Source: Flammulina velutipes (lineage: Eukaryota > Basidiomycota > Agaricomycetes > Agaricales > Physalacriaceae). From it: a DNA stretch of 64,000 nucleotides. Within the stretch, counting starts at the first letter, position 1, and every line of letters starts with the position of its first letter. Positions 23,349 through 36,009 of the stretch are shown piece by piece. The notes below the pieces were generated by a model. The model was not told where the DNA came from and did not search any database. It was given only the letters and a program-made list of their open reading frames with translations. The position numbers and the translations under genes were made by a program. The DNA lies in contig CM022374.1 of the NCBI GenBank assembly GCA_011800155.1, forward strand, positions 2,480,001 through 2,544,000. Direction: 5' to 3'.

Positions 23349-24537
23349 CTATTGGGGACCGTACGCTGCGTGAGGGCCAGGGGATGCACGCCCGTACGCC
23401 ATCTGAGGCCCTGGAGACCGCCGACCCATGTCGTACGCCATCTGGGGACCTGGGCTGGCGCGACCCATGGGAATGCTGGGGGACGCACGGCCGGCGTCGT
23501 ACGCAGCTAGTCCAGCGCCTGGGGCAGGACTGGCACGACCCATCTGGGACATGGCGTACGCCTCGCCACCGGGTGCCCATCCCGAGCCAGGAGGACCGCC
23601 AGGGACGTCGTTGAACGTCTGCGGGACAGGTCCCCTGTATGGATCGTAGTACGAGTGGGGCGCATTTGGATCGTCGTGGTACGGTAGGGGCTGGCCAGGA
23701 TTAAGGTGAGGAAGGGGTGGGACCGCATAAGGGTCGTGAGCGAGATCGGGGGTAGAATAATTTGTGCCCGTCTGGGAAGGTGTGCGGGAAAGGGAAACCT
23801 CTGACGCCGTGTCGAAGCCAGCTCGACCGGTGTTGTGCACAGGGAGTGGATGGGAGTCGCCTCCCATGCCGTTGTGGGCGTTAAGCTCGGGCCACTTTAT
23901 CGCCTCGCCTAGACAACGGTTGGACATGTTCGTTCGTGCGGTCGGAGAAACGAGACTTACTGTCGTCAAACTCATTGAAGCGCTTCCTCGTGAACTTCCA
24001 TATCACAAAGGCAATGACACCGAGCACGGCGATACCGCCCGCCACTGAAATACCAATAATTGAGCCCGTTCCCAGTCCGTCGTCATCGTCGTCGCCGTTG
24101 CTGGATCCCGCCTCGCTGCTGCCTGTAGCAGCGGCAGAGGTACTTGCACCGGTGGGACTTTTGGTGAAGAACCTGGTGACTGTTGCGCCCTCCGCATCCG
24201 TTGTAACGAGGGTAGAGGTGTTTGGCGGGGCAGCAGTGGTCTTTGAAGTCTGGCCATTGTTCTGCTGGGTATTCTCCGTCGTTGTCGTCTCCGCAGCTGT
24301 CGTCGGGACTGTTGGGGGCTTCGCAGTGGTTGACGCTGCTGGATTTGGCGCCGTAGTCGAGCTGGGAGGGGCGGTGGTAGATGATGTCCGTGCGGTGGTC
24401 CTGGTGGTCGATGGCTGCGCGGCAGTCGTTGTAACATCGTCGTCGTCGTTCGGTACTGAGATGGAGAGCTGGGCGTGTGCAGCCTGGAATGCAATGGCCA
24501 GAAGACATGAAAGAAGAAGGGAACGAGATGCCTTCAT
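23349..24537 (-). CDS. mucin-like single-pass membrane protein, 378 aa
   Basis: Two exons, 24537-23961 and 23908-23349, join in phase. A signal peptide (MKASRSLLLSCLLAIAFQAA) is followed by a long Thr/Ser/Ala-rich, probably O-glycosylated ectodomain. Then come an acidic Asp run, a transmembrane helix (IIGISVAGGIAVLGVIAFVI) and a basic stop-transfer WKFTRKR. The cytoplasmic tail is Pro/Gly-rich and ends in at least six repeats of the type M-G-R-A-S-P-x-P with Tyr. This resembles Mid2/Wsc-type wall-stress sensors (SKG6-like TM region), but no WSC cysteine domain is present. Likely a plasma-membrane sensor or wall linker. It is divergent from the 24880 gene and shares a 342 bp promoter with it. 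Confidence 0.75.
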
Positions 24538-24879
24538 GGTCGAAGACGGCGCCTAGCGTTCGTAATGGTAATTAAAAAGAGGCGCCGACGTCGTTGCAAG
24601 CAATGTTGAAGCGTTGAAAAAGTATTTGGTCGTTGGATGGGTGAAACGACAAGCGAGTGTGACCGCTGTCTGTCACAACTTTTCCCATGTGGCGGTCTGC
24701 ACAGCCCCTCTCCCGCAGCAACCGGCGACCACCATCGTGTACCCATGACGCACGCTAGCGTAGCACGACGAGCCAATGGCAGTCCAGTTCTAGGTCGGCA
24801 TGCCGAATTCGCCGGCGTCATCTCTGATTTGCACGCGATCGCCGCCTGCTTTTCTCCCACTCAATTAGTATTAAGTAGT
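24538..24879. promoter_or_regulatory. 342 bp divergent intergenic promoter
   Basis: Lies between the start codons of the membrane-sensor gene (minus) and the 24880 gene (plus). No individual site is assigned. Confidence 0.5.
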
Positions 24880-25705
24880 ATGCATCCTATCCTGTCCGCA
24901 ATTCTACGCTGGTTCCGTCGCATCTTTACATCGACTTCTGCCGCGCCTGGGCCCGGCGCCTTGGTCTCTGATGTTGAACGCCATCCCATCTCTCGTAAGC
25001 CCGTCCGCAATTCACTCAAAAAACACAATCCTGATCTTCCAAGGCGCCCATATCCGCGAAACTGTACTAGACATATCACGCCCACCAGCGTTGTCGCCAT
25101 CCAAGCATCGCCGCCATCGCTCAACAAGATGGTTTCCCGTCGACGCCCTACCCAGACCTACGAGCCAACTTGACAAACGCCACACTCGTGCTCACACTCT
25201 ACACAACATGGTCGCCATCGTCCGGCAGGCTATCGCCCTTGACGAAACTGACTACGCCGAAGAAGCACGCGCAAACTTGAGTAGGCGATCCGAGTGGGGA
25301 ACGATAAAGTCACTTTCTATTGACAACTTTGACGACGACGAGGACTCGGTAGAAGCTGAAGGACCTAGGACGCTCGATCGTGACTCAAATACTCTCAACG
25401 CTGCGCGTCTGGTCATCCAAGTTCCCAACCATAACTCGAATGTAATCCACGAATCCTTCGACATGCCAGATACACCTACGTCCGTGGACACGCTACCGCT
25501 CTACGTCTTCAGACAATCTACGCCACCTTACTCCTCTGATTCGCCCTCGACCTCGTACCCCGCGGAAAAGTCGCTCTTCTGCCTATCACTGCAGTCTTTT
25601 GGGAAGATAACTGGCGAGATGGAAATAGAGATACTGTCGAGGCGTGATTCCGAGGTGCAGGACTGGTCGGACGTTTTCTCTCTAGACCAATACATTGGTG
25701 TATAG
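24880..25705 (+). CDS. hypothetical protein, 249 aa
   Basis: Two exons, 24880-24994 and 25071-25705, join in phase through a GTAAGC..CTAG intron. The N terminus (MHPILSAILRWFRRIFTST) could be a membrane anchor or an amphipathic helix. A basic linker (SKHRRHRSTRW) and an acidic, Ser/Thr-rich C-terminal half follow (DNFDDDEDSVEAEG, DMPDTPTSVDTLPLYVF). An alternative start at the internal MVAIVRQAIALDE (25209) would remove the anchor. No family recognised. Confidence 0.6.
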
Positions 25706-26189
25706 GATGGCTTGCGTCACAGTCAATGTACATTATCATCCTATCGTTTTGTGTGACAATTCCTTCCAGGACTCGTGGCGTCAAACTGGTGCGATCACCA
25801 AAAGTTTCAAGAATAATTCAGAGGCTCTGAAAAATTGCAGGCTCGTTCATTGCAGTGTTATAGCACCATATGTTTTTCTTAGATAAATCATGGTACACGA
25901 TACGGAAATGGGTGGTTTGAACGCCGAGGTGGTCTTTGACATTAATAATAACATTTAGTACGGATGTCATGTTTCAATGTTGCCGTGTGCCGCATCTACG
26001 GCGGATACATAACTTCTACTACTATAGCATGAACAAGAAATATAGCCGAATTCAAGCACTCTAGAGTAAGCTACGATTTTTTCAGTGACTGGATTTACCA
26101 GTGATCGTACATCCCTTTCGGGATATTTACATAATTAAAAATAGCTCCCGTACGCCATCCAGTGACCCACTCTCATCATCGCTGCTAGC
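25706..26189. other. intergenic, no gene recognised
   Basis: AT-rich. The last ~25 bp are nearly identical to those before the third kinase (33000-33018) and end in an acceptor-like GCTAG directly before the ATG. Confidence 0.4.
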
Positions 26190-28531
26190 ATGTGGCTCTC
26201 ATCGGAACAAATCTTTACTTGTCCCCTCGAGACATTTCGAACACATTACCTACCATTTAAACCAACCGATAAAGCAGTGAAGGACGGTAAATATCTGTTG
26301 GCTGCCTCCGGACTCTTGATCAAAACCGGAGCTACGAGCCAACGTTCAGAAGATGGCGACGAAGAGGACCAAGACAAAGTCTGGGGACCCCAGGCGGCCG
26401 TTGCAGGCGATCTATTCGAGCTTGAGTCACTTGCCAATATTTCTCGATGCTTGGAGGACATCAATATCGAAGGAAGGTCCGCAAACTATCGTCTGGAACA
26501 TCGTCCCGAAAATGCACCTCAACCAAGTATCTGGTCCTCTGGCGACTCGGAAACTGAACCAGTCATGGACATGCATGGCTGCTTCTACCCTAAATTCGAG
26601 CTAGTCGACGGCGTCCCGCTTGCTGTCGGGAATATTGGCTGCATCAACCAATATGAGGGGAAGAAAAATGTATTGGGTTCTATCTTTGTTATGAGTATGG
26701 CGCGTTAATCTTTGTTTCAGAACCGACGGCACATCGTCAGTGGCGCCAATTTTGCAATGAACGAGTGTCCCGAGCGAATGTTCATGTTTGGGGTGCTTTT
26801 CATATCATTTTGATGCTTCCCCTCCGTCTTACACCCTTATAGCTCACCATTTCAGGCGACATCGTGTCTGTGTGGTACTTCTCTCGCTCACATTCCGCCA
26901 GATCTCAATGCTTCAACTGGAAGAAGGTACGTACTGGCTGGAAATTCCATATATGCCTCATCTAATATCTTTATCTTAACAGGATATTGGTATTCTCGTA
27001 TCCATCCTACTCTCCTTCATCTTTGCCTCTCGTCCAGAATTGGGTTTCGATCCCACCGTGACTCGATGTCAACCTCCAGCAGGCGGTCCCGAATATTTCA
27101 TCTACAAAATCCTGGATTCGCGTTCTCAGGAGACACACTACTTCAAGACTCTGCGTTCGATATACGCATACCGCCTGGATATTTCTGGGCCAGCTACGCG
27201 TGTTTGGCTGTGCGTCGAGGTCAAGTCTGACCAGGACCACACAGCGGTTGACGGGCGTGAGTTGGTGCTGAAGGAAGCCTGGGTTCGCGAGAACGCTCGT
27301 GCCGAGCGCGAAATACAGGACAATATCTTCCGTGACGTCGATGCGTTCGTCGAAAAACTCAACACGGGCATTGAAGTGCCAGAACTTTCCAATTTCGAGG
27401 AACCGATCCGGGACGAACTGCGCGCTCTATTAACAAACAGCATGTACAAACGACATTTCCTCACGATCGCTCATGACGGCAACGGAACGACGTCTAAAAG
27501 TGTTGCTGACGCTTCAAGGCTTGGACGTGTTTCCATATTTCGACGTTTTCCCTCTGACTCTGACTCGTCATTGGACTCAATCGGTGGCCCTTCAACGCCT
27601 ACTTTGACGCATAGCCATTTCGCACGCAGGTTTTCTCCTAGGCGGCAGTATCGTGTTGTCTATGAGGAGGTCTGCCAGGCAATGCAGGAGTTGGAGAGTT
27701 TCGCTGAGTCTATGAAGGCTCTGCGTGACGGAGTGATTGGTACGTGGCAATGTCCTCATACTCGCCCTCACTGACTGCATGTCTTGCAAGCGCTCATCAT
27801 CATGTACTTCGCTGGATGGATTCATCGGGATATCAGTGGTGGCAACGTTCTGTGGTTCACTGACGGCAACAGCAATAAGAGAGGGATTCTGGCTGACTTG
27901 GAGTTTTCAACAAAGCAATTCAGCTTGCCACCCCGTACTGAAACAACCAAGACGGTATGTACAACTATGATATTTAGATTGCCTTCTAACGTTTCGTCAG
28001 GGTACGTCATTCTTCATGGCGTACGAAATTATGCGTCTCGTCACGCTGTATCGACCTCCCGCGCCGTTGGTCTACCCAGGATATATGAACACATCTATCA
28101 ATATTCCCGTTACACACAACTTCCTTCATGATGCTGAGTCGATTTGGTGGTTGCACCTCTGGACGATGACCGCGCGCGTCCAACATCCATCCTCCCAAAC
28201 TCTTGCACATGAAGTCTTCGTCAACCAGTCTGTGCCTTCCCGCCGCAGAGAACAACTGTTTTTAGGTCATTATGGATTTGATCATCACTTGCATCCAAAA
28301 CTCCTTGAGCTGTCCATGACATCGAACACTGCTCGCTCCGCTATCCTCTGGGCACTTGAAACTGCTCCGAGTGCGCGTAATCCCACGGTCTACTCAACAG
28401 TGTACACTCAGCTCCTTCGTCTCTGCAGCGATAGTGCGCTCGTGGATATACAGGATCTGAAGATGTGCCCAAAACGTCGGCTCATTCTGTCTCCACGCAG
28501 TGAGCCCTTCCCCCGGCGACAAATTGGATGA
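26190..28531 (+). CDS. FunK1-type fungal protein kinase K1, 695 aa
   Basis: Exons 26190-26669, 26721-26792, 26843-26926, 26983-27739, 27791-27954 and 28001-28531 join in phase. The kinase core carries the catalytic loop IHRDISGGNVLWF and the D-L-E motif (ILADLEFS) that replaces DFG in FunK1 kinases. WWLHLWTMTARVQH follows in the C lobe, and RRQYRVVYEEVCQAM precedes the loop. The N-terminal domain (FRTHYLPFKPTDKAVKDG) is shared with K2 and K3. The C terminus is shortened: after a lesion near 28500 the frame ends ..PRRQIG, while the ancestral ending L-D-D-R-P-M-K persists out of frame. The N terminus lacks the ~50 residues of K2; the start may lie in an unseen upstream exon. Confidence 0.85.
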
Positions 28532-29255
28532 TAGGCCGATGAAGCAAAGAAAGTAGCAGTTGTCGACCGCATCTGTTTCTTTAATTGTAAGTACTGTGTT
28601 TTGGACGATCTTTCAATATCTACATTGCACAGTATACTACCCCGTGTGCTAAATCTACTGAGTTAAAATCGATGTTCTTCCACTGAATCTGGACTTGTGA
28701 CTTACCACTCACTCTGTCTTTGTTGCCGTGGGTGATTTGCAAATAATGGACCAACTCAGAGAGAAAAGTAGTTGATTCCAGTAGAGCATAACTATACATT
28801 TACACATCATGTTGTAACTGGTTCAGGATGCGCTAAGCCAAAGGTGACCTTAGCTATAGCCTATCAACAAGATAACCTTACAACGACGTGCCACATACAC
28901 AAGTCGTGGTGAACCTCGCCATCCGGAACACCGAGATGGTAGCCTTTCATTTATCTCGATGATTCGAAATGGAAGTATTTTATTTTCTTCAATTCACATT
29001 CAAGTACAACCAACATTCAGTGTTGAACGTTGAACGCTGAAAGATTGAAGCCCAATGAACACTGTAAATGCCTTTCGCGCTCCTGTTGACTATGCAATCA
29101 CATTTCATTCCCTTGACTCTTAATCTTTGGTAATAATCGTTCTAACTGATTGAGAAATAGATCCACGTCGCTCCGTATTTGCTACTCAGCAAAGAGAGGC
29201 CTTGGAAACAAACACGCGCAAGCTAGAGTCGTCCGTTTGTCTATCTGCGACTACC
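28532..29255. other. intergenic K1-K2, no gene recognised
   Basis: AT-rich, with no convincing frame on either strand. Confidence 0.4.
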
Positions 29256-31953
29256 ATGGCAAGGTATGTATGTCTCGCTTGAATTTAACGCTCGGTTCTT
29301 ACCTATACCAATGGCAATAGTGCAGTAATGCCTCCGAGTCTGGCAAGCGATGATCCGTATGTCGTAACCCTGAGTCTGATTTTACGCTGATACTTACTGG
29401 AACAATTTTAGACCACGCTCAGATACGCCGCGCACCATTCGTCTGGGTAACACCCAGGGAAACTTCCATCACAGCCGCAAGGAAGTCGCATCGGAAATGC
29501 ACAACGAAATGTTGACTTGCACAATGGCGACGTTCCGCGCGCACTACCTCCCTTTCAGCCCGACAGAAGAGGCAGTGGATGAGGGTATACGCCTATTGAG
29601 AGGAAAGGGGTTGTTGGTGAAACCGGTCAAGCAGACAGCAGCTGAAAACGACAATAACTCCGATAGCGACGCCAGCGACGCCAGCGGCTCCAGCGACGAC
29701 GACCTCGTCTGGCATAACAATGTGCTGCCTTCCGGTGCTCCAACGGAAACAATTGGGTTCGAACCGCTTTGCAAAATCTCAGACTGTCTCGAGAATGTCA
29801 GCATCGAAGGAAGGAATGCGAATTATTGCATGAAACAACGGCCTTACCACCCACCAAAGTCAAGCATCTGGGGTGGCTCTCAGCAAATGGACGGGTGCTG
29901 CTACGAGAAAGAGAAGTTGGATGCAAAGTCACCATTGTCGATGGGGAACATTGGTCGGATTGACGAGTACAAGATGAAGAACACACCTAAAGATGTGAAG
30001 GAAGTGCGTCATTCTGTGTTCTATCGATTTTCTGCTGACTTGTAGTTTTAGAATCGCCTGCAAGTTGTTAGTGGCGCCGCCTTCGCGATGAACGAGAGCC
30101 CCAGGCGGATGTTCATCTTCGGAGTACGTTCCTCCAAATTATACCTATCGTCTTCATCTGACGCACTATCAGCTCACCATCGAGGACGACATGGCATCTC
30201 TGTGGCACTTCTCCCGCTCGCATTCTACCAAGTCTGAAAACTTCAATTGGCAGAAGGCACGTCGAACGTATCCAAGACTTTCTCCATTGTCTAACATCAC
30301 GTCGTCAGGATATTCGCACTATGGTCGCTGTTCTGCTCTCCTTCATTTTCGCCTCCCAATCAGAATTGGGCTTTGATCCCACTGTTACTCGATTCAATCC
30401 CACGGATGGCAGCCCCGAATATTTCGTTTACGAGGTTCAAGACTCGACTTCTCAGGCGAAGAAGTATTTCAAGACAAAGCGCTCGATTTCCGAATACCCA
30501 TCCCTGTGTATCTCTGGACGATCGACCCGCGTTTGGCTCGTCGAGGAGGTCATTTCCGACCAAGACCACACCCCAGTGGATGGAAAGGAGAAGGTGCTGA
30601 AGGATGTTTGGCTCGACGAGGATGCCCAAACGGAGCGACAAATCCAAGATGATATCTTCAGAGATGTTGATAGTTTCATTGACAAGGTCGAAGCGAGGAT
30701 GGATGTGCCGGAGCTTTCGACGTTCCAGAAAGATATACAGCAGGAATTGAAGGCGCTGTTGACAGATGGGATCTATAAACAACATTTCCTCACAATTTAT
30801 TGGGATGGCATTGGTATGACATCCAAAATTACCGGCGCCCATTCAAGAGTGGACCCCACGATATTCTCGTCCCACGTATCATCCACGGTATCCCCTCAGA
30901 CTCCGGCGGCAGATCAATCGCGCTCTCAAATGCACACGATGCGCAATCCACCACCGACTACACGATCGGTTCCTTTACCTCGCAAATTCGCTCCGAAACG
31001 ACAATATCGTGTTGTCTATGAGGAGGTCTGCCAGGCGATGCAGGAGCTAGAGAGTTTTGCCGATTCTATCAAAGCTCTGCGTGGCGGAGTGATCGGTATG
31101 TGTCAGTGGATCTATGCTCACCCTCACTGACCATATCTTGAAGCACTCATATTGATGTACTTCGCTGGTCGGATTCATCGGGATATCAGTGGTGGAAACA
31201 TTCTATGGTTCACCAATGGAAATGGCAATAAGAGAGGAATTCTGGGTGACCTTGAGTATTCTAAAAGGCCATCAAGTTTTCCACCCAGTCCCGATCCAAA
31301 GACGGTATGTATGATTATGGTAATCTGCTTCCTTTCTAACCCTCTCGCAGGGTACGCCATTCTTCATGGCACACGAAATCATGAACTCCTCCCCGCTGTA
31401 TCAACACCCTTCGGAAATGCCTGATCGGGGACAAAAAGGGAAGAAGCATACCCGTGACCTCTCGCACAATTTCATTCACGACGCGGAGTCGATTTGGTGG
31501 TTGCACCTGTGGACAATGACCGCGCGCGTCCGACATTCCTCCTCCCAAACTCTCGCACACGACATCTTTATCAACCAAAATATGCCTTCTTCCTGCAGAA
31601 GTGCAATGTTTTTCGGGGAAATCGAACTTGTCGATCATCTGCATCCAAAGCTCCAAGGAGTGTCTGCGCTATCAGACTCTGCCCTCTCTGCCCTCTTCAA
31701 TGCACATCTACTTGCCCCGGCTGCTCGTGATGCGGCTGTCTATTCAACCGTGTACACTGCTCTCCTTGATCTTTGTACAGGCACTGCACTTGTGGATATA
31801 CAGGATCTGAAGCCATACCCAGAAGGTCGGCTCGCTCCGTCTCCATCACATCGTAGTGCGCAGCAAGACCATCTCGACGATGATGCCGAGTATACCCCCA
31901 GCGACGATGGAGTTGATTTGGATGATAGACCCATGAAGAAAAGAAAACATTAG
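29256..31953 (+). CDS. FunK1-type fungal protein kinase K2, 780 aa
   Basis: Eight exons join in phase: 29256-29263, 29321-29356, 29412-30003, 30052-30123, 30173-30256, 30309-31095, 31144-31304 and 31351-31953. The first exon is only 8 nt. The intron at 30257-30308 has a GC donor (AAG|GCACGT) where K1 and K3 have GTACGT. Kinase motifs: IHRDISGGNILWF, GILGDLEYS and WWLHLWTMTARVRH. An acidic Ser/Asp insert (NNSDSDASDASGSSDDD) sits in the N-terminal domain. A basic tail (DRPMKKRKH) suggests nuclear targeting. This is the most complete copy of the cluster and the reference for judging K1 and K3. Confidence 0.88.
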
Positions 31954-33018
31954 CATTAAGGGGTAGCTGCGCTTTGTTGCCATGATTTACTCTCAGCCTG
32001 AATGCTATGGTGTAGACTTATATTTTGTGTGTGATTTGGTCCATCTTTTAACCTGCTCAATGTCAACTCTCGTCTCGCAAATACTACACACAGGTTCTCA
32101 AGACATACCTAGGTCGGCGTCTCAACCGTAATCGCAAAGGCACAACCGATGGTGACGAAGAGGACGGTCAACGTCAACCCTGACGATGAAGAGAAGCTGA
32201 CAAGACGAAAGATGGTCGAACATCTCTCGCGGCGGAGTCTCGCCGAACGTTGTGTACATCTTATTGATTTCTCGGTTGTTTACATATGTAGTAAATGTTC
32301 AATGCAATTCTGTCCACGGAAGGTCACGAGATCTTCCTCCTTCCATATCCTTAGCCTAGGAGGAGGAGGAGGAGGAGGAGGGGGTCGTGGGAACGGTTTC
32401 CAAGATTTGAATCTTGGGACGTTACTTTGATGTAAGCAATGAGAATGTCATTATACTTATAACATTTAGTGTGGAGTCAAAGTATCTGTTCGACATCCTG
32501 CGCGATGTGGGGGAAGGCGGAGCCTCCGGGCTCCGACAAAGACAGACCCTCCTGGAAACGCGGTCAGCTGCGATGGGTGGGTGGGCCCGTCGCGGGTGAC
32601 CGTAGGAGATGGTCTGCTCGTCAGAGCCATACGCGACGTCTGCTTGCTTCTGTATTGGGACGGGAGGGCGGGAAAGAAAGAAGCCTTGCTCTTCGACGGA
32701 CACGACGGCTTCGTCGAGTCTGCTGGTGGCTCGATCACATCACGTGTCCGTCCGAAGACATAAGTTTCTGAGCGCTCGTGCCTCGTACTCTGAAACTCTC
32801 AATCTCTTGGGAAAATATGTGCTGCTTTGTCCGGGCCGACCTGCTCCCTAGATTTTACGCACGACGAGTTGCTTGTAGATCTGTAAACGACAGTCGAGTT
32901 TCGTTCTCCTCGCAGACTTTCATATTTCTTCTCGACCATTCACAAATCATAAGATTATTCATGTAGTAATTACATAATAATCTCTCTTTCGCCACCCACT
33001 CTCATTATCGCTGCTAGC
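31954..33018. other. K2-K3 spacer with duplicated flank and (AGG)n
   Basis: About 31980-32300 is a diverged copy of 35450-35760, both downstream of a kinase gene. It contains a short open frame starting MVTKRT at 32149. An (AGG)n microsatellite lies near 32358-32381. The rest (32400-33000) shows GC-rich frames without a family match. Confidence 0.5.
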
Positions 33019-35434
33019 ATGTGGCTCTCGCCGGAACAAATGTTTACTTGCCCCCTCGAGACATTTCGAACACATTACCTACCATTTAAACCAACCGATA
33101 AAACAGTGAAGGATGGTAAATATCTGTTGACTGCCTCCGGACTCTTGATCAAAAGAGACGCCACCGAAGCTACAAGCCAACGTTTAGAAGATGACGACGA
33201 AAACAAAGTCTGGGGACCCCAGGCGGCCGTTGCAGGCGATCTATTCGAGCTTGAGTCACTTGCCAATATTTCTCGATGCTTGGAGGACGTCAATATCGAA
33301 GGAAGGTCCGCAAACTATCGTCTCGAACATCGTCCCAAAAATGCACCACAACCAAGTATCTGGTCCTCTGTCGACTCGGAAACTGAACCAGTCATGGACA
33401 TGCATGGCTGCTTCTACCCTCAATCCGAGCTAGTCGACGGCGTCCCGCTAGCTGTCGGGAATATTGGCAGCCTCAACCAATACAAGGGGAAGAAAAATGT
33501 ATTGAGGTCTAATTTGTTATGAATATGGCTCGTTAATCTTTGTTTCAGAACCGACGGCACGTCGTTAGTGGCGCCAATTTTGCAATGAACGAGAGTCCCG
33601 AGCGGATGTTCGTGTTTGGGGTGCTTTGCATTCTACTTTCATGCCGTCCCCCTTCTAATGTCATCCTAGCTCACTATTGCAGGCGACATGGTTTCTGTGT
33701 GGTACTTCTCTCGCTCACATTCCGCCAGATCTCAGAGCTTCAACTGGAAGAAGGTACGTGCTGGCTGGAAATTTTATATATTCTCCATTCAATATCCTTA
33801 TCTTAACAGGATATTGATGCTCTCGTATCCATCCTGCTCTCCTTCATCTTTGCCTCTCGTTCAGAATTGGGTTTCGATCCCACCGTGACTCGATGTCAAC
33901 CTCCAGCAGGGGGTCCCGAATACTTCCTCTACAAAATCCTGGATTCGCGTTCTCAGGAGACACACTTCTTCAAGACTCTGCGTTCGATATACGCATACCG
34001 CCTGGATATTTCTGGGCCAGCTACGCGTGTTTGGCTGTGCGTCGAGGTCAAATCTGGCCAGGACCACACAGCGGTTGACGGGCGTGAGATGGTGCTGAAG
34101 GAAGCTTGGGTCAGCGAGAACGCTCGTGCCGAGCGCGAAATACAGGACGATATCTTCCGTGACGTCGATACGTTCATCGAAAAACTCAACACGGGCATTG
34201 AAGTGCCAGAACTGTTCAATTTCGAGGAATCGATCCGGGACGAACTGCGCGCTCTATTAACAAACAGCCTGTACAAACGGCATTTCCTCACGATCGCTCA
34301 TGACGGCAACGGGGGAACTTCTAAGACTGTCGCTGACGCTACAAGGCTTGGACGTGTTTCCATATTTCGACGTTTTCCCTCTGACTCTGACTCTTCATTG
34401 GACTCAATCGGTGGTCCTTCGACGCCTACCTTGACGCTTAGCCATTTCGCACGCAGGTTTGCTTCTAGGCGGCAGTATCGTGTTGTTTATGAGGAGGTCT
34501 GCCAGGCGATGCAGGAGTTGAAGAGTTTTCCTGAGTCTATGAAGGCTCTGCGTGACGGAGTTATTGGTGCGTGCCAATGTCCTCATACTCGCTCTCATTG
34601 ACCATGTCCTGAAGCGCTCATCATCTTGTATTTCGCTGGATGGATTCATCGGGATATCAGCGGCGGAAACATTCTATGGTTCACCGATGAAAACGGCAAT
34701 AAGAGAGGGATTCTGGGCGACCTTGAGTATTCCAAAAAGCCATCAAAAGAATCGCCACCCAGTGCCGACCCGATGACTGTATGTATCAATGAGTATGATA
34801 TCTTGGTTACTTTCCAACAACTTTTCAGGGTACACCATTCTTCATGGCATACGAAATCATGAGCCTCACCCCGCTGTATCTACCCCCTTTGGAAAGGAAC
34901 TGGAGCGAGACACAAACAACAAAGATGCCTCTCCCCGACGTCTCGCACAATTTCCTCCACGACGCGGAATCGATTTGGTGGTTACACCTGTGGACAATGA
35001 CCGCACGCGTCCGACACTCCTCCTCCCAAAGCCTCGCACACGACATCTTCGTCAACCAACTTGTGTCTTCCCCCAGCAGAACACGAATGTTTTGGGGGAG
35101 AACCAATCTTGTTAATCATCTTCATCCAAAGCTCCTCGGGCTGTCTGAGACGTCGGGCTCTGCCCGTTCTACCCTTGTCGATGCACATCGAACTGCCCCG
35201 GATGGTCGTCCTCTGCTTGTCTATTCAACTGTGTACACTGATCTACTTGATCTTTGTAGCAACAGTGCACTTGTGGATATACAGGATCTGAAGCCATACC
35301 CAGCAAGTCGGCTCGCTCCGTCTCCATTACATGGTAGTGCGGAGCAAGACCGTGTCGACGATGATGCCGAGTATACCCCCAGCGACGAAGGCGTTGATTT
35401 GGATGATAGACCCCTGAAGAAAAGAAAACATTGA
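33019..35434 (+). CDS. FunK1-type fungal protein kinase K3, 720 aa (K1/K2 mosaic)
   Basis: Exons 33019-33498, 33549-33620, 33670-33753, 33810-34566, 34615-34778 and 34829-35434 join in phase. From 33019 to about 34660 the sequence, introns included, is nearly identical to K1. After that it follows K2: GGNILWFTDENGNKRGILGD, LEYSKKPS, DDDAEYTPSDEGVDLDDRP and the basic tail KKRKH. Catalytic motifs are intact (IHRDISGGN, GDLEYS). The mosaic points to gene conversion or unequal crossing-over. As in K1, the start MWLSPEQ follows an acceptor-like GCTAG, so a missing upstream exon is possible. Confidence 0.87.
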
Positions 35435-35449
35435 TATTAAGGAGTAGCT

Positions 35450-35760
35450 GCGGGCTTTTGCCATGATCCTCCGTATATACTCTCAGCCTGAATGCTATGG
35501 GTGTGATTCGGTCCTGCTCAACGTCAACTCTCGTCTCGCAAATACTACATACAGGTTCTCAAGACATACCCAGATCGGCGTCTCAACTTTATTTCGACTT
35601 CAGCGCAAAATGGTGACGAAGAGGACGGGCAACAAGTTGAAGGCCAACCCTGACGATGAAGAGAAAGCAGCTGACAAGAAGACCCACGAAGAAAAGGAAG
35701 CAAGAACATCTCTCGCAGAACGTTGTATTCATACATCTTATTGATTTCTGGGTTCATGTA
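35450..35760. repeat. duplicated kinase 3' flank (other copy ~31980-32300)
   Basis: Shares AGGTTCTCAAGACATACC and an open frame (MVTKRTGNKLKANPDDEEK, from 35610) with the flank of K2 (MVTKRTVNVNPDDEEK, from 32149). The frames diverge and stop at different places. Either a small charged-protein gene or shared 3' UTR; both copies moved with the kinase. Confidence 0.6.
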
Positions 35761-36009
35761 GTAAATGCTAAATGCAATTCTGTCTATGGATGGATGGGCC
35801 CCACTGGATCACAGTACATACATACTTCTACGTCTGTTAAGAGTCCATGTATGCGAAGAGATCTAAACAACACGCGTATATATAAGAGTGGAGGAGATGA
35901 GCTGATGTACATAGGTATCAAGAGGAGAAGAGAAATGAACGCCAAGACCAATAGGTCAAAACATAAAATGAAGTCGAAGGTCGAAGATCGGAAATAACAA
36001 AGGAATCAA
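35761..36009. other. intergenic
   Basis: No gene seen; 3' flank of the next minus-strand kinase. Confidence 0.35.

Noticed and set aside
24003..24508. Long minus-strand frames overlapping the mucin-like gene
   Set aside because: Shadows of a Thr/Ser-rich low-complexity coding region; the signal-peptide and TM frame is the convincing one.
32358..32381. (AGG)n tract as a regulatory element
   Set aside because: Ordinary microsatellite; nothing supports a function.
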